From NCBI GenBank assembly GCA_018268355.1, contig JAFDWR010000001.1:91961-155960 (forward strand): a DNA stretch of 64,000 nucleotides. The letters run 5' to 3'. Each line of letters begins with the position of its first letter. Position 1 is the first letter of the stretch. Of this stretch, positions 16,933 through 25,511 are shown in pieces. Both the position numbers and the translations under genes were made by a program. The notes beneath the pieces were generated by a model, which saw nothing but the letters and a program-made list of their open reading frames with translations, was not told the origin of the DNA and did no database searches. The DNA is from Armatimonadota bacterium. Lineage in GTDB: Bacteria; Armatimonadota; Fimbriimonadia; Fimbriimonadales; Fimbriimonadaceae.

Positions 16933-16938
16933 AAAGTC

Positions 16939-18237
16939 TTGACGATTAAAACCATCACCTTGGGGGCATTGCTGTTTACTGCAAGTGCCATCTCCCTTGC
17001 CACCGGGACCCTTCACAAGAAGGCGACCAACTCCGGCAAGTCCACAACCTATACCGTCCGTGCGGAAGATAACGATTGGACCATCGCACGCCGAGTCGGA
17101 ATCACCCCGAAGCAGCTTCGCGCTCTGAACCCAGACGTGAACTGGGCCAAGCTTGGCCCCGGCAAGAAGGTTAAGATTCCCACCAAGAACGTCATCGCCC
17201 AGCTGGCGAAGCCGACCGCAAAGTCGAAGTCCAGCCGAGTTGCGAAGGCTGAGCCGAAGAGCTCCAGCAAATTCCCCACCATTCGCGGTCGCTATGCCGT
17301 GATCTCGAAGGATGGAGTCATCCTACGGCGCGCTCCTGGCGTCGGTGCAGGAAAGGTCGCGGTCGTTGATCGCGGCACCCCCGTCCTCGTTCTCGACCGA
17401 GACACCCACTGGTACAAGCTCCGCTTCCCGAAGGGAACCGAAGCTTGGGTCCGCGCCGATAACCTCGCGCCGGCCAAGTCGCCCAAGCTGCAAGTTGCTT
17501 CCGCTCCTCGAAACGAGCGCAGCAAGCGAGTGGCTAAGGTCGAAACGCCGAAGAATCGACGCGTTGCCGAGCGAACCGCTCCTGGCAAGCGATCGACGAA
17601 GACTTCAACCCGTGTCGCCCAGCGACACACCGCTCCGAAGGTCACTTCGAAGCCGTCGTCGAGCACGCGAATCGCCGCGCTCCGCGCTGAGCGAACTCGA
17701 CTTTCCTCGATCCGAAAGACCACCACCGTCAACCGACGCGCCGAGCCGCGCTACGCGCTTCGCGATGCAGATGACAACAAGGTCGTCCGAGACGCGCTCG
17801 CCATGCAAGGCACCCGCTACGTTTGGGGCGGCGCGAGCCGAAGCGGCACCGACTGCAGCGGCCTCGTGATGCAGGTCTACGGTCGAAACGGCGTCCGCCT
17901 GCCGCGCACCAGCCGCGAGATGAGCCGAGTCGGCCAAAAGGTCGACAAGACCGGCCTGAAGAAGGGCGATCTCGTCTTCTTCGGTGGTCGAGCGAACAGC
18001 GGTGTCGGTCACGTCGGCATGTACATCGGCGAGGGCAAGTTCGTCCACGCCAGCTCGGGCAAGGGCCGCGTGACGGTCAGCAACCTCAGCGACAACTACT
18101 ACGCCAAGCGCTATCGCGGCGCACGACGAGTGGCCAGCTCCAAGTCGTCGAAGTCCTCCAAGTCGGAGACCGTGGCGAAGAAGGCTGAGAAGGTCGAGAA
18201 GCCGACCAAGACCCAAGACGAAGATCCAGACCAATAA
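16939..18237 (+). CDS. Secreted NlpC/P60 peptidoglycan endopeptidase with LysM and SH3 domains
   Basis: A 432-aa exported protein starting at TTG 16939, fixed by an AAAGGAGG site 6 nt upstream. Domains: signal peptide (1 to about 22), LysM (about 37-82, 'YTVRAEDNDWTIARRVGITPKQLRALNP'), bacterial SH3 (about 118-177), a long Arg/Lys/Ser/Thr-rich linker (about 178-275), and NlpC/P60 (about 278-395) with triad Cys306 ('GTDCSGLVMQ'), His358 ('GVGHVGMYIG') and His370 ('FVHASSG'). A Lys/Ser-rich tail follows. It should bind peptidoglycan and cleave gamma-D-Glu-DAP bonds in stem peptides. The unusually basic linker may bind the anionic wall. Confidence 0.95.
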   Translation: MTIKTITLGALLFTASAISLATGTLHKKATNSGKSTTYTVRAEDNDWTIARRVGITPKQLRALNPDVNWAKLGPGKKVKIPTKNVIAQLAKPTAKSKSSRVAKAEPKSSSKFPTIRGRYAVISKDGVILRRAPGVGAGKVAVVDRGTPVLVLDRDTHWYKLRFPKGTEAWVRADNLAPAKSPKLQVASAPRNERSKRVAKVETPKNRRVAERTAPGKRSTKTSTRVAQRHTAPKVTSKPSSSTRIAALRAERTRLSSIRKTTTVNRRAEPRYALRDADDNKVVRDALAMQGTRYVWGGASRSGTDCSGLVMQVYGRNGVRLPRTSREMSRVGQKVDKTGLKKGDLVFFGGRANSGVGHVGMYIGEGKFVHASSGKGRVTVSNLSDNYYAKRYRGARRVASSKSSKSSKSETVAKKAEKVEKPTKTQDEDPDQ

Positions 18238-18257
18238 GGTCGACCGTCGTCGAGACA

Positions 18258-18292
18258 AAAGAAGCCATCACGAAGTTCGTGATGGCTTCTTT
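18258..18292 (+). terminator. Terminator hairpin after the NlpC/P60 gene
   Basis: AAAGAAGCCATCACGAA (18258-18274) pairs with TTCGTGATGGCTTCTTT (18276-18292), a stem of about 15 bp. A-rich on one flank and T-rich on the other, so it may work in either direction, though the T run is short. Confidence 0.75.
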
Positions 18293-18328
18293 GCTGATGA
18301 AGTTGTCAACAAAGTCGTAAATCTCTTC

Positions 18329-18787
18329 ATGAATAGCCAGTCCACCTCAGCCGGACTCGCCTTCTGGCGACTCCATCAACGATGGACCAAGCAGGCGAAT
18401 CGATCTCTCAACCCTCTTGGTCTCAATACAACGAAAGCCGGAGTGTTGCTTTGCATCGCTAAGCTTGAGGCTGGATCGTCTCCCGTTGTCCAGGCGCGCG
18501 TGAGCGAATGGACTGGTCTCGACCCGATGGTGGTCTCCAACACGGTTCGCGCCCTCTCCGAAGTCGGCCTGATCAATCAGGTCTCGGCGAGCCACGACCT
18601 GCGGGCCAAGGTGATGACCCTCACGGAAACGGGCGAAAGCCTGATCCCCCGCATTGAAGAGGCGCTTCGGCGCGCCAACGAGCGATCCTGGTCTGCCGAG
18701 GTCAACGAGACGCTTAACGGAGCCTGCGAGTCGGTGCTCGATGAATTCAGTGACCGCCCTGCTGAACGTCTTGCATCGCGAGCATAA
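18329..18787 (+). CDS. MarR family transcriptional regulator
   Basis: A 152-aa protein with the MarR winged-helix layout: N-terminal dimer helix ('AFWRLHQRWTKQANRSLNPLGLNTTKAGVLLCIAKLE'), recognition helix ('TGLDPMVVSNTVRALSEVGLINQ'), and the wing ('ASHDLRAKVMTLTETGESLIPRIEEAL') with the conserved Asp-x-Arg. It likely represses its own or a neighbouring gene in response to a small ligand; no operator was identified. The 3' end overlaps tail-to-tail with the cyclic-nucleotide-binding gene by 41 bp. Confidence 0.9.
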   Translation: MNSQSTSAGLAFWRLHQRWTKQANRSLNPLGLNTTKAGVLLCIAKLEAGSSPVVQARVSEWTGLDPMVVSNTVRALSEVGLINQVSASHDLRAKVMTLTETGESLIPRIEEALRRANERSWSAEVNETLNGACESVLDEFSDRPAERLASRA

Positions 18788-19226
18788 CGGTCAGATAGGC
18801 GTTATTCGACCGTAGCCGCTCACAGAGCACAAAGCACAGGTTCTGGAGGACCACGTTGAACTCCACCGGATTCTCCTTCAGCAGCGTCGCGAGTGGCTCA
18901 GCGGGGAACCGGAGCACATCACAGTGCATTGCCGCGACGACGGTTGCCGCGCGGGGCTTTCCATCAAGCATGGCCAGTTCGCCAAACGGCGCACCCGGCA
19001 GGATCGAGTCAAAGGTTTCGCCCGTCATCGCGAGGATGTCGGCCTTGCCTTCCACGAGCAGATAGAGGTCCTTACCGGTGTCCCCGATGGAAATGATCGT
19101 CTCACCGTCTTGATAGGTTTCGCGCACGGCGAGCGCGGCGAGTTGATCGACGAAACCAGCCGAAAGCCCCTTCGCGAGGTAGCTTCGCATAATCCAATCC
19201 TTCGTTTCCATGAGCATCGTGACCAT
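18747..19226 (-). CDS. Cyclic nucleotide-binding (CAP_ED) domain protein
   Basis: About 159 aa. One cNMP-binding beta-roll: 'YQDGETIISIGDTGKDLYLLVEGKADIL', then the phosphate-binding cassette region 'APFGELAMLDGKPRAATVVA' (the Gly-Glu-Leu and Arg-Ala contact the cyclic phosphate). No DNA-binding domain follows; a C-terminal helix takes its place. So it is a stand-alone sensor, not a CRP-type regulator. ATGs at 19226, 19217 and 19211 are all possible starts. Confidence 0.87.
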   Translation of the reverse strand: MVTMLMETKDWIMRSYLAKGLSAGFVDQLAALAVRETYQDGETIISIGDTGKDLYLLVEGKADILAMTGETFDSILPGAPFGELAMLDGKPRAATVVAAMHCDVLRFPAEPLATLLKENPVEFNVVLQNLCFVLCERLRSNNAYLTVMLAMQDVQQGGH

Positions 19227-19300
19227 CAGTGGGCAATCTCCAAAGCCCTTTGACGGCAAGAAACGGCCCAATGGACGAACCCCCGGGGAAAAAGTCCCGC

Positions 19301-20626
19301 CTAGAATAGGCCAGTTAGCCTACCGGTGCTGTCTCCCAGCTTCTCTGCACGGGCACCCATCCGGTCGAGCATCGAGAGATACAGATTGGTAAGCGGGGTT
19401 CCGTTCTTATAAACCACGTGGCGGCCCTGCTTAAAGGCTCCACCGGCGCGACCGGCAAAAAGGATCGGCAGGTCGTCGTGGTTGTGACGGTCGCCGTCGC
19501 TGATGCCACCGCCATAAACCAGCATCATGTTGTCGAGCATGCTACGGCCGTTCTCCCTCGTGTCGCGAAGGCGCTTGAGGATGTAGGCCAGCTGCTCGGT
19601 GTGATATCGGTCGATCAGTCGCTTGGCTTCGAGTTTGCGGACGTCCTTGCCGTGGTGGCTGACTTCGTGGTGACCCTCGTTGACGCCGATGTTCGAATAG
19701 CTACGGTTGCTGCCCTCGTTGGCAAACATGAACGTGCAAACCCGGGTGAGATCGGCCTGGAAGGCGAGGATCATCATGTCGCCCATGATCCGGATGTGGT
19801 CGCCGAACGACGACGGAACGCCGGGGCGGTTGCCCTCGATCTTGGCGATCTTGTTGTCGGATTCGAGCTTGGCAAGCCGCTTTTCGATGTCGCGAATGCC
19901 GGTGAGGTATTCGTCGAGCTTGCGCTGGTCCTGGGTGCCGAGCTTCCCGCGCAGGGAGACGGCGTCGTCGAGGACGAAGTCGAGGATCGACTTGCGGAGT
20001 TCTTGTCGTTCCGATGAGTTGGGGCCGCTTGGGTCGCCGAACAGCCGGTCAAAGAGAGCGCGCGGGTTGACCTCCTTCGCGACCGGCGTGGTCTCACTGC
20101 GCCAGCTGATCGAGTTGGAATAGGCGCACGAATAGCCTGAGTCGCAATCGCCCGCAGTTCCGCCGCGTTCGCATCCGATTTCGAGGCTGGGGAACTTTGT
20201 CTGCGACCCAATGATGTTCGCCGCGAGCTGGTCAGCGGAGATTCCGTTCCGGATGTCCGCGCCCGAGGTCTTCTTCGGTTGGACGCCAGTCAGCCAGGCC
20301 GCCGAGCTTCGGGCATGGTCGCCGGGGCCGTCGCCGTTGGCAAAGGCGTGATACTGAGTCAAGCCGGTGAGGATTGAGAAGTCGCCACGGAGGTCGGCGA
20401 GCGGCTCCAAGACTGAGCCGAGTTCAAAGCCAGTCCCAACCTTGCCCGGGGTCCACTCGTTCATCGAAATCCCGTTCGGCACGAAGAGGAACGCCATGCG
20501 CAGGGGGCTCGTCGGCGCGAGCGTGGAAGCTGAGGCAATCACGGGCGCGAAGGCCTCAAGCATGGGCAAGGCAACCGATGCGCCAACTCCGCGAAGAAGG
20601 GTCCGGCGAGAAAGAGGTTCGAACAT
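19301..20626 (-). CDS. DUF1552 domain protein with Tat signal
   Basis: A 441-aa protein starting with a twin-arginine-type signal (SRRTLLRGVGASVALPML). The body matches DUF1552: 'MAFLFVPNGISMNEWTPG', 'LTGLTQYHAFANGDGPGDHARSSAAWLTG', 'PSLEIGCE' and 'MLVYGGGISDGDRHNHDDLPILFAGRAGGAFKQGRHV'. This family is related to sulfatase-like DUF1501/DUF1552 proteins abundant in Planctomycetes and Verrucomicrobia; the biochemical role is unproven. The gene starts 2 bp after the stop of the haem-binding partner gene's neighbour frame at 20629, that is, the DUF1592-type gene lies upstream in the same operon. Confidence 0.9.
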   Translation of the reverse strand: MFEPLSRRTLLRGVGASVALPMLEAFAPVIASASTLAPTSPLRMAFLFVPNGISMNEWTPGKVGTGFELGSVLEPLADLRGDFSILTGLTQYHAFANGDGPGDHARSSAAWLTGVQPKKTSGADIRNGISADQLAANIIGSQTKFPSLEIGCERGGTAGDCDSGYSCAYSNSISWRSETTPVAKEVNPRALFDRLFGDPSGPNSSERQELRKSILDFVLDDAVSLRGKLGTQDQRKLDEYLTGIRDIEKRLAKLESDNKIAKIEGNRPGVPSSFGDHIRIMGDMMILAFQADLTRVCTFMFANEGSNRSYSNIGVNEGHHEVSHHGKDVRKLEAKRLIDRYHTEQLAYILKRLRDTRENGRSMLDNMMLVYGGGISDGDRHNHDDLPILFAGRAGGAFKQGRHVVYKNGTPLTNLYLSMLDRMGARAEKLGDSTGRLTGLF

Positions 20627-20628
20627 GG

Positions 20629-22881
20629 CTATTTGATGCTCCGTGAGGTGAAGGGTTCGCTGGTGACGACGACGGTGATGAGGTCGGAAAACGTGACGCT
20701 GGGGCCCTTTTTGACGGCCGCGTCGAGAACGCAGGCGTCGGTCGGGTTGAGACCCCGCCCGAGGGCAAAAGTGAGAAGCTTTTCGGTGAGGCAGTGGATG
20801 AACTCGTCCTTGCGGTCGAGGATGAGCCCTCGGAGGCCACGCACGCCCTCAAAGGACTTGCCGTCGGGGAGAACGCCCTTGGAGTCGATCTTTTGACCAC
20901 TATCAGCGTCGCGCCATTTGCCCACCGCATCGAAGTTCTCGAGGCTGAGGCCCATCGCGTCCATCTGGTTGTGGCAGACCGAGCATTCCGGCTTGCGGCG
21001 GTGGAACGCAAGCCGCTCGCGAAGGTTGGCGGCGGTTTTCACTTCGTCTTCCTTCAGGTTGCCCACCCCGGGCGGAGGTGGTGGCGGCGCGGCACCGAGC
21101 AGCGTCTCCAGTATCCACTTGCCGCGCTTCACTGGCGAGGTGCGCGTGGGGTTGGAGGTCGAGCTGAGAATGGCGCTCATGCCGAGCAACCCGCCACGCC
21201 TGTCGTCGGGCCACGACGTCTTGCGCAAGGTCTGGCTGCCGACGGGGCCGATGCCATAGAAGTTTCCAAGCCGGTCGTTTAGGAACGAGTAATCGGCGGT
21301 AATGAAGTCAAGCGCGGGCCGATTGTTGACCACGACGTAGTTGAAGAACGACTTAACCTCGTCGATCAGGTCGGCCTTGAGGGCATTCGTGAACTCGGGG
21401 AACTGCTTGGCATCCGGGCGATAGGTTTCGAGTCGCCGAACTTGGAGCCACTGGGTCGCAAACGAGTCAGCGAGTGCGCTTACCTTGGGTGAACGCAGCA
21501 TCCGTGCGGTTTGAGATTCGATCCCGGCGTTGGTGTCCAGTTCACCACGATCGGCCGCCGCAAGGAGGGCGTCGTCGGGAGTCGAGCTCCAGAGGAAGTA
21601 GCTGAGCCGCGAGGCGATTTCATAGCCGCTCAGTCGCCTGGTCGTGCCCTTGATCCCGGCGGGATCGGCTTCAACCAAGAAGAGGAAGTGGGGCGAGGTC
21701 AGGACCGAAGCAACTGCGAGCCGGAGGCCAAAACCAAACGACTTGCCGCGCTTTGTCGCGTTGTTCACGAGTCCGACGAGCTTGTTGAGCTCCTCATCGG
21801 TTGCGGGTCGGCGATAGGCTCGCTTGACGAACCGGGAGAGCATGGTTCGAACCTGGGCCTTGGTTTCGCCAGGGTTGGCGAGCCACTTGGGAAGCTCGCT
21901 CTGACCACCCGAAAGCGGACCCCGAATCGTCACCGACGAGACCATCATGTTGCGGTCGCGGTTCCGAGGATTAGGATCGTCGGGCTTGTAGTAGTCGTTG
22001 GTGAAGGCGATGGAAATCGCGTTCGTCCCTTTGAAAAGGTCGACCGGGATCTCGATTTCGGTCGGCTTGTCCTGGACGCCCGGCACCGCGATCGGCTGGA
22101 TGATCTTGCTGTTGACGATGATCGCGCCGCGACAGATGTCAGGACCGGCCTGCTGACCCCAGGCGACTACCTTCAGGGCATAGCGACCCGCTTCGGGAGC
22201 CGAAAAGCGCATGTCGGCGGTGCTCGCCATGTAGAGCGAGTAGTCGCCCTGGTTCGTTGGGTTGCCGCGACCGTCCATCTCCGAACCGTTGAAGGTCTTG
22301 GTCACGGTCGCGCCGGATGGGATCGCCTTTTCGACGACGTTTAGCGCGGCATCAAGGTACTTCTCGAGGTGCAGGGTCGACATCGACAGGACGTCACCGA
22401 TGTTGTCAAAACCGTAGCCGACGTCGTCGCTCGGGAAGTCGGCGCTGAAGGTACCCGTTAGGCCGAACAGGTCTCGAATGGAGTTGTCGTACTCGACCTT
22501 GTTGAGCCGCCTAAGCGTGACCCGGCCCGGGTCCTTCACGTCGCACTCTTCCGATTTGCCCTCTTTGATCCAATTGAGGACGGCCGCCTTTTCCTTCGCC
22601 GACGGCTTCGGTGAACCCGAGGGCGGCATCGTGCCCGCACTCATGCGGCGATAGACCTTATCCCAAAGTGCTTTCTGGTTGACGCCGCCCTTGCCCGCGA
22701 TGAGCTTGGTCAGCGAAAGACCGGCCATGGGATCTTTATCGCCATGACAACCGGTGCAGTATTTGCCAAGAACCGGAGCAACTTTTGACTTCAGGTCGGC
22801 CTGTGATCCTTCCCGTGCAAAGCTCGGAATCGCAATGACCCCTAACAGGCCTGCGCAAATCAACCAACTCCTGCGAATCAC
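20629..22881 (-). CDS. DUF1592/DUF1588/DUF1587-type protein with N-terminal cytochrome c motif
   Basis: A 750-aa exported protein (signal ending SFAREG). Near the N-terminus is a haem-binding 'CTGCHGDKDP' (CxxCH) followed by 'RMSAGTMPPSGSPKPS', a cytochrome-c-like PSD1/DUF1587 domain. The following segments match the DUF1595-DUF1592-DUF1588-DUF1585 series: 'VTLRRLNKVEYDNSIRDLFGL', 'YEIASRLSYFLWSSTPDDAL', 'SSTSNPTRTSPVKRGKWILETLLG' and 'CSVCHNQMDAMGLSLENFDAVGKWR' (a second CxxCH). Always found next to DUF1552 genes, as here (2-bp gap); the pair is thought to be a periplasmic redox or polysaccharide-processing unit, but that is inference. GTG start. Confidence 0.9.
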   Translation of the reverse strand: MIRRSWLICAGLLGVIAIPSFAREGSQADLKSKVAPVLGKYCTGCHGDKDPMAGLSLTKLIAGKGGVNQKALWDKVYRRMSAGTMPPSGSPKPSAKEKAAVLNWIKEGKSEECDVKDPGRVTLRRLNKVEYDNSIRDLFGLTGTFSADFPSDDVGYGFDNIGDVLSMSTLHLEKYLDAALNVVEKAIPSGATVTKTFNGSEMDGRGNPTNQGDYSLYMASTADMRFSAPEAGRYALKVVAWGQQAGPDICRGAIIVNSKIIQPIAVPGVQDKPTEIEIPVDLFKGTNAISIAFTNDYYKPDDPNPRNRDRNMMVSSVTIRGPLSGGQSELPKWLANPGETKAQVRTMLSRFVKRAYRRPATDEELNKLVGLVNNATKRGKSFGFGLRLAVASVLTSPHFLFLVEADPAGIKGTTRRLSGYEIASRLSYFLWSSTPDDALLAAADRGELDTNAGIESQTARMLRSPKVSALADSFATQWLQVRRLETYRPDAKQFPEFTNALKADLIDEVKSFFNYVVVNNRPALDFITADYSFLNDRLGNFYGIGPVGSQTLRKTSWPDDRRGGLLGMSAILSSTSNPTRTSPVKRGKWILETLLGAAPPPPPPGVGNLKEDEVKTAANLRERLAFHRRKPECSVCHNQMDAMGLSLENFDAVGKWRDADSGQKIDSKGVLPDGKSFEGVRGLRGLILDRKDEFIHCLTEKLLTFALGRGLNPTDACVLDAAVKKGPSVTFSDLITVVVTSEPFTSRSIK

Positions 22882-22928
22882 ACTTTTATTCTAGGCTCAA
22901 ATTTGCATCTTGGTAGCAAAATGTCCAG

Positions 22929-23840
22929 GTGGCTTCATCGATTGTTGGGATGGTGGTCCCCAAGGCTTTTGGTTCGAACCCAGAAACGGCTTCGACGAAC
23001 TCGTTTCAGGGTGAAGGCGTCACGAGTGATGTCGGCCAAATGGCCCAATCCGAAGCCGAGCGAATGGCCGACCAGCTCGACCGTTCCGGGGTGGATGTTC
23101 GGGTCTTTCAGGACGACCCCGCCTTAAGCCTTCCCGACGCCGTATTCCCCAACAACTGGGTCTCGACCCACGGTGACGATGGCCTCGTGCTCTATCCGAT
23201 GCTCTCGCCGAACCGGCGCCGCGAACGGCGCGGCGAAATCATCCAGCAGCTCGTCACCGAGTTCGGGCTGAGCAACATCCACAACTTCGCGGTTCACGAA
23301 CTCTCCGACCAGTTCCTTGAGGGCACCGGTAGCCTCGTCCTCGACCGCGAGCGCAAGATCGCCTATGCCGCCCTCTCGGCCCGCACCCACATCGACCTTG
23401 TCGAAGAATGGTGCGACATTTATGGTTACCGGGCGGTGCCCTTCTTCACCCAGGACCGCCAACGGCTGCCGATCTACCACACGAACGTGGTCATGGGGCT
23501 GGGCCACGGGATGTGCGCGATCTGCCTCTGGTCCGTCCAATCAGGAAAGTACCGCGACGACCTGACGGAGTCGCTTGATGGCCTTGAAGTCATCGACCTT
23601 TCGCCGCAACAGATGGAGGCGTTCGCGGGCAACTGGCTGGCCCTGCAATCCCTTCGGGGTGAGCCGCTCGGAGTGTTTTCATCGACCGCTTGGTATGCGC
23701 TCGGCGCGCACCAGAAGGCGAAGATTGAGGCACGAATGAGCCCGGTGGTGGTGGAGATTCCGACGATTGAGAAGGTCGGCGGCGGCTCCGCGCGCTGTAT
23801 GTTGCTCGAAATCTATCCCGCGTCGTCTTTTGCGAGATAG
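22929..23840 (+). CDS. CtlX-like amidinotransferase/citrulline hydrolase family protein
   Basis: A 303-aa protein of the arginine-deiminase superfamily, closest by eye to CtlX. The start region 'MVVPKAFGSNPETASTNSFQ' matches the family's 'RPxxFGFNxETAxxNxFQ' block. Later come 'LPDAVFPNNWVSTH', 'EGTGSLVLDRERKIAYAALSARTH', 'HTNVVMGLGHGMCAICL' (His) and the catalytic-Cys region 'GGSARCMLLEIY' at the C-terminus. These enzymes hydrolyse guanidino or ureido groups (arginine, citrulline, dimethylarginine). Start is GTG at 22929, the only option after an in-frame stop at 22914; ATG 22950 is an alternative. The 3' end overlaps the convergent gene by 28 bp. Confidence 0.85.
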   Translation: MASSIVGMVVPKAFGSNPETASTNSFQGEGVTSDVGQMAQSEAERMADQLDRSGVDVRVFQDDPALSLPDAVFPNNWVSTHGDDGLVLYPMLSPNRRRERRGEIIQQLVTEFGLSNIHNFAVHELSDQFLEGTGSLVLDRERKIAYAALSARTHIDLVEEWCDIYGYRAVPFFTQDRQRLPIYHTNVVMGLGHGMCAICLWSVQSGKYRDDLTESLDGLEVIDLSPQQMEAFAGNWLALQSLRGEPLGVFSSTAWYALGAHQKAKIEARMSPVVVEIPTIEKVGGGSARCMLLEIYPASSFAR

Positions 23841-24445
23841 GTGAGCTGCTGGAACAGGGCGCACGAGGTGGGATCGTCCTTGTCGGTGAGGACCCAAACC
23901 GCGAGTCCCGGCGCGAGAACGGTGCCCTTCGAGACGATCGCCTCGGCGTCGTACTGGTCGTCTTCGATGTTGTAGGTGTACGAAATGCGCTGGCCACCGT
24001 GGTCGACTTGGTCGACCGACTCGATCCGGCCCGTAACCCACGTGCTGTTCTTCGCCGCCGTGACCTGGCGACGGTAGGCAATCCACGGATTGAGAACAAA
24101 GAAGACGCCGATCGCAATCGACATCACGAACATCGCCGACCAAAGTCTCTCCGCCTCGTTGGAGCTCTCCGGAGGTCGCAAACCGAAAATGCGACCGTCC
24201 TCGGCGACATACAAGTCGATCGTACGACCCGGGGTGACGCCGGCAAGGCTCGTCACGAACTGCTCCTTGCCATCAAATTTGACCTTCGCTCCCGTGTTTG
24301 ATTGAGAGAGGACCAGGGCCTCAACGCGCCGGCTCGGCTCTGCGGAAGGGCGGATGATGAGCGACACACCGATGAGAACCACGAGAATGGCCGCGCCGAT
24401 CAAGGTCGCTCGCCAAAAGTCTTTGGAAGGCTTGAACGTCTTCAA
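23813..24445 (-). CDS. Two-pass membrane protein, DUF3592-like
   Basis: A 210-aa protein with membrane segments near residues 13-31 ('LIGAAILVVLIGVSLII') and about 105-123 ('SAMFVMSIAIGVFFVLNPW'). A beta-rich domain lies between them and a second one after ('TWVTGRIESVDQVDHGGQRISYTYNIEDDQYDAEAIV'). This second part resembles DUF3592, where a short extracytoplasmic beta domain follows a membrane helix. Function unknown. It lies 4 bp downstream of the NTF2-like gene, which suggests co-transcription. Confidence 0.7.
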   Translation of the reverse strand: MKTFKPSKDFWRATLIGAAILVVLIGVSLIIRPSAEPSRRVEALVLSQSNTGAKVKFDGKEQFVTSLAGVTPGRTIDLYVAEDGRIFGLRPPESSNEAERLWSAMFVMSIAIGVFFVLNPWIAYRRQVTAAKNSTWVTGRIESVDQVDHGGQRISYTYNIEDDQYDAEAIVSKGTVLAPGLAVWVLTDKDDPTSCALFQQLTYLAKDDAG

Positions 24446-24449
24446 GGTC

Positions 24450-24839
24450 TCACGTCACGGCGTTGAGCCATCCCCTCAGGTTGTAATAGGAGGTCACCCG
24501 ACCGATCTTGTCGCCCTTGAGCTCAAAGAAAACGGCGGCAGGAATCGCGTAGGTCTGGCCATTGGCGGGTGGCAGCCCCTCGTCGGTTTGAAGGTAGGTG
24601 CCAGAACAGGTGAATTCGGCCGCTCCGCGCGTGCCCTCGACCATGATCACCAGGTCGGTGATCTCCTCTCGGTAGCACCGCGCCATGTGGTTCTTGAACG
24701 CCCGGAAGGCCTCGATGCCGACCTCGGTTCCGCCCTCGTTAATGTCGTGTTGAACGTCCTCGGAGAGGGTGGAAAGCATCCCCTCGATATCTTGTCGATT
24801 GAAGGCGTCGAAGTAATCTTGGATCAGGTCTCGGAGCAT
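24450..24839 (-). CDS. SnoaL/NTF2-like domain protein (ketosteroid isomerase-related)
   Basis: A 129-aa protein with the cone-shaped NTF2-like fold signature: 'LIQDYFDAFNRQDIEGMLSTLSEDVQHDIN', 'IEAFRAFKNHMARCY', 'GAAEFTCSGTYLQTDEGLPPANGQTYAIPAAVFFELKGDKIGRVTSYYN'. Members bind or isomerise small hydrophobic molecules; the substrate here is unknown. Divergent from pdxH with 42 bp between. Confidence 0.87.
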   Translation of the reverse strand: MLRDLIQDYFDAFNRQDIEGMLSTLSEDVQHDINEGGTEVGIEAFRAFKNHMARCYREEITDLVIMVEGTRGAAEFTCSGTYLQTDEGLPPANGQTYAIPAAVFFELKGDKIGRVTSYYNLRGWLNAVT

Positions 24840-24881
24840 CGCTTAGGGTTGAAGACGTAGTATCGGCTAGGATCGAACCGA

Positions 24882-25511
24882 ATGAACTTTGAGTTTGAAC
24901 GCTCTCATTATGCCTTGGGGAACCTCGACGAGGCTGAACTGCCAGCGGGTCCGCTCGACCTCCTACGCGATTGGCTCCGCGAGGCGACCGAACGCGGCTG
25001 CCCCGAGCCCACCGCAATGGCCCTCGCGACCGCGAGCGCAGAGGGACGTCCGAGCAACCGCTTTGTCCTGGTTCGCGGGTTGAGCGAGGACGGGATCGAG
25101 TTCTTCACCAACTACCTCTCGCGCAAGGGCCAAGAGCTGACCGAGAACCCCTTTGCGGCGGCGACGTTTTGGTGGCCGCTGATGGAGCGGCAAGTGCGGC
25201 TCGAAGGCCGCGTGGAGAAGCTCACCGCGGCAGAGTCAGACGCCTATTTCAACGCCCGCCCCCTGGAGAGCCAGCGCGCGAGCGCGGCAAGCCCCCAGAG
25301 CCAAGTCGTGGAAAGCCGCGAGGCCCTGGAGCGGCTGATCGAGCAGTTTCCCGCCGATGGCCCGGTGGAGCGACCCGACCACTGGGGCGGCTACCGGCTG
25401 ATCCCGGGCCGGATTGAGTTCTGGCAAGGTCGTCCCGCCCGGCTCCACGACCGCGTGGTCTATGAGCGCAAGGACGACGGCACCTGGACCCTGAGCCGCC
25501 TTGCGCCTTAG
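24882..25511 (+). CDS. pdxH: Pyridoxamine 5'-phosphate oxidase
   Basis: A 209-aa FMN enzyme that oxidises PNP/PMP to pyridoxal phosphate. Motifs: 'ALATASAEGRPSNRFVLVRGLSEDGIEFFTNYLSRKGQEL' and 'AATFWWPLMERQVRLEGRVEKL' (FMN and substrate binding), 'PESQRASAASPQSQ' equivalent, and the C-terminal 'RIEFWQGRPARLHDRVVYER' with the substrate-binding Arg and His. Normal length. Its TAG stop interlocks with the stop of the convergent VirK-like gene (TTAG at 25508-25511). Confidence 0.95.
   Translation: MNFEFERSHYALGNLDEAELPAGPLDLLRDWLREATERGCPEPTAMALATASAEGRPSNRFVLVRGLSEDGIEFFTNYLSRKGQELTENPFAAATFWWPLMERQVRLEGRVEKLTAAESDAYFNARPLESQRASAASPQSQVVESREALERLIEQFPADGPVERPDHWGGYRLIPGRIEFWQGRPARLHDRVVYERKDDGTWTLSRLAP

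Noticed and set aside
16928-16938. GGAGGAAAGTC resembles the conserved RNase P RNA motif GAGGAAAGTC
   Set aside because: It is simply the ribosome-binding site of the NlpC/P60 gene; no other RNase P conserved region surrounds it and only about 85 nt are available.
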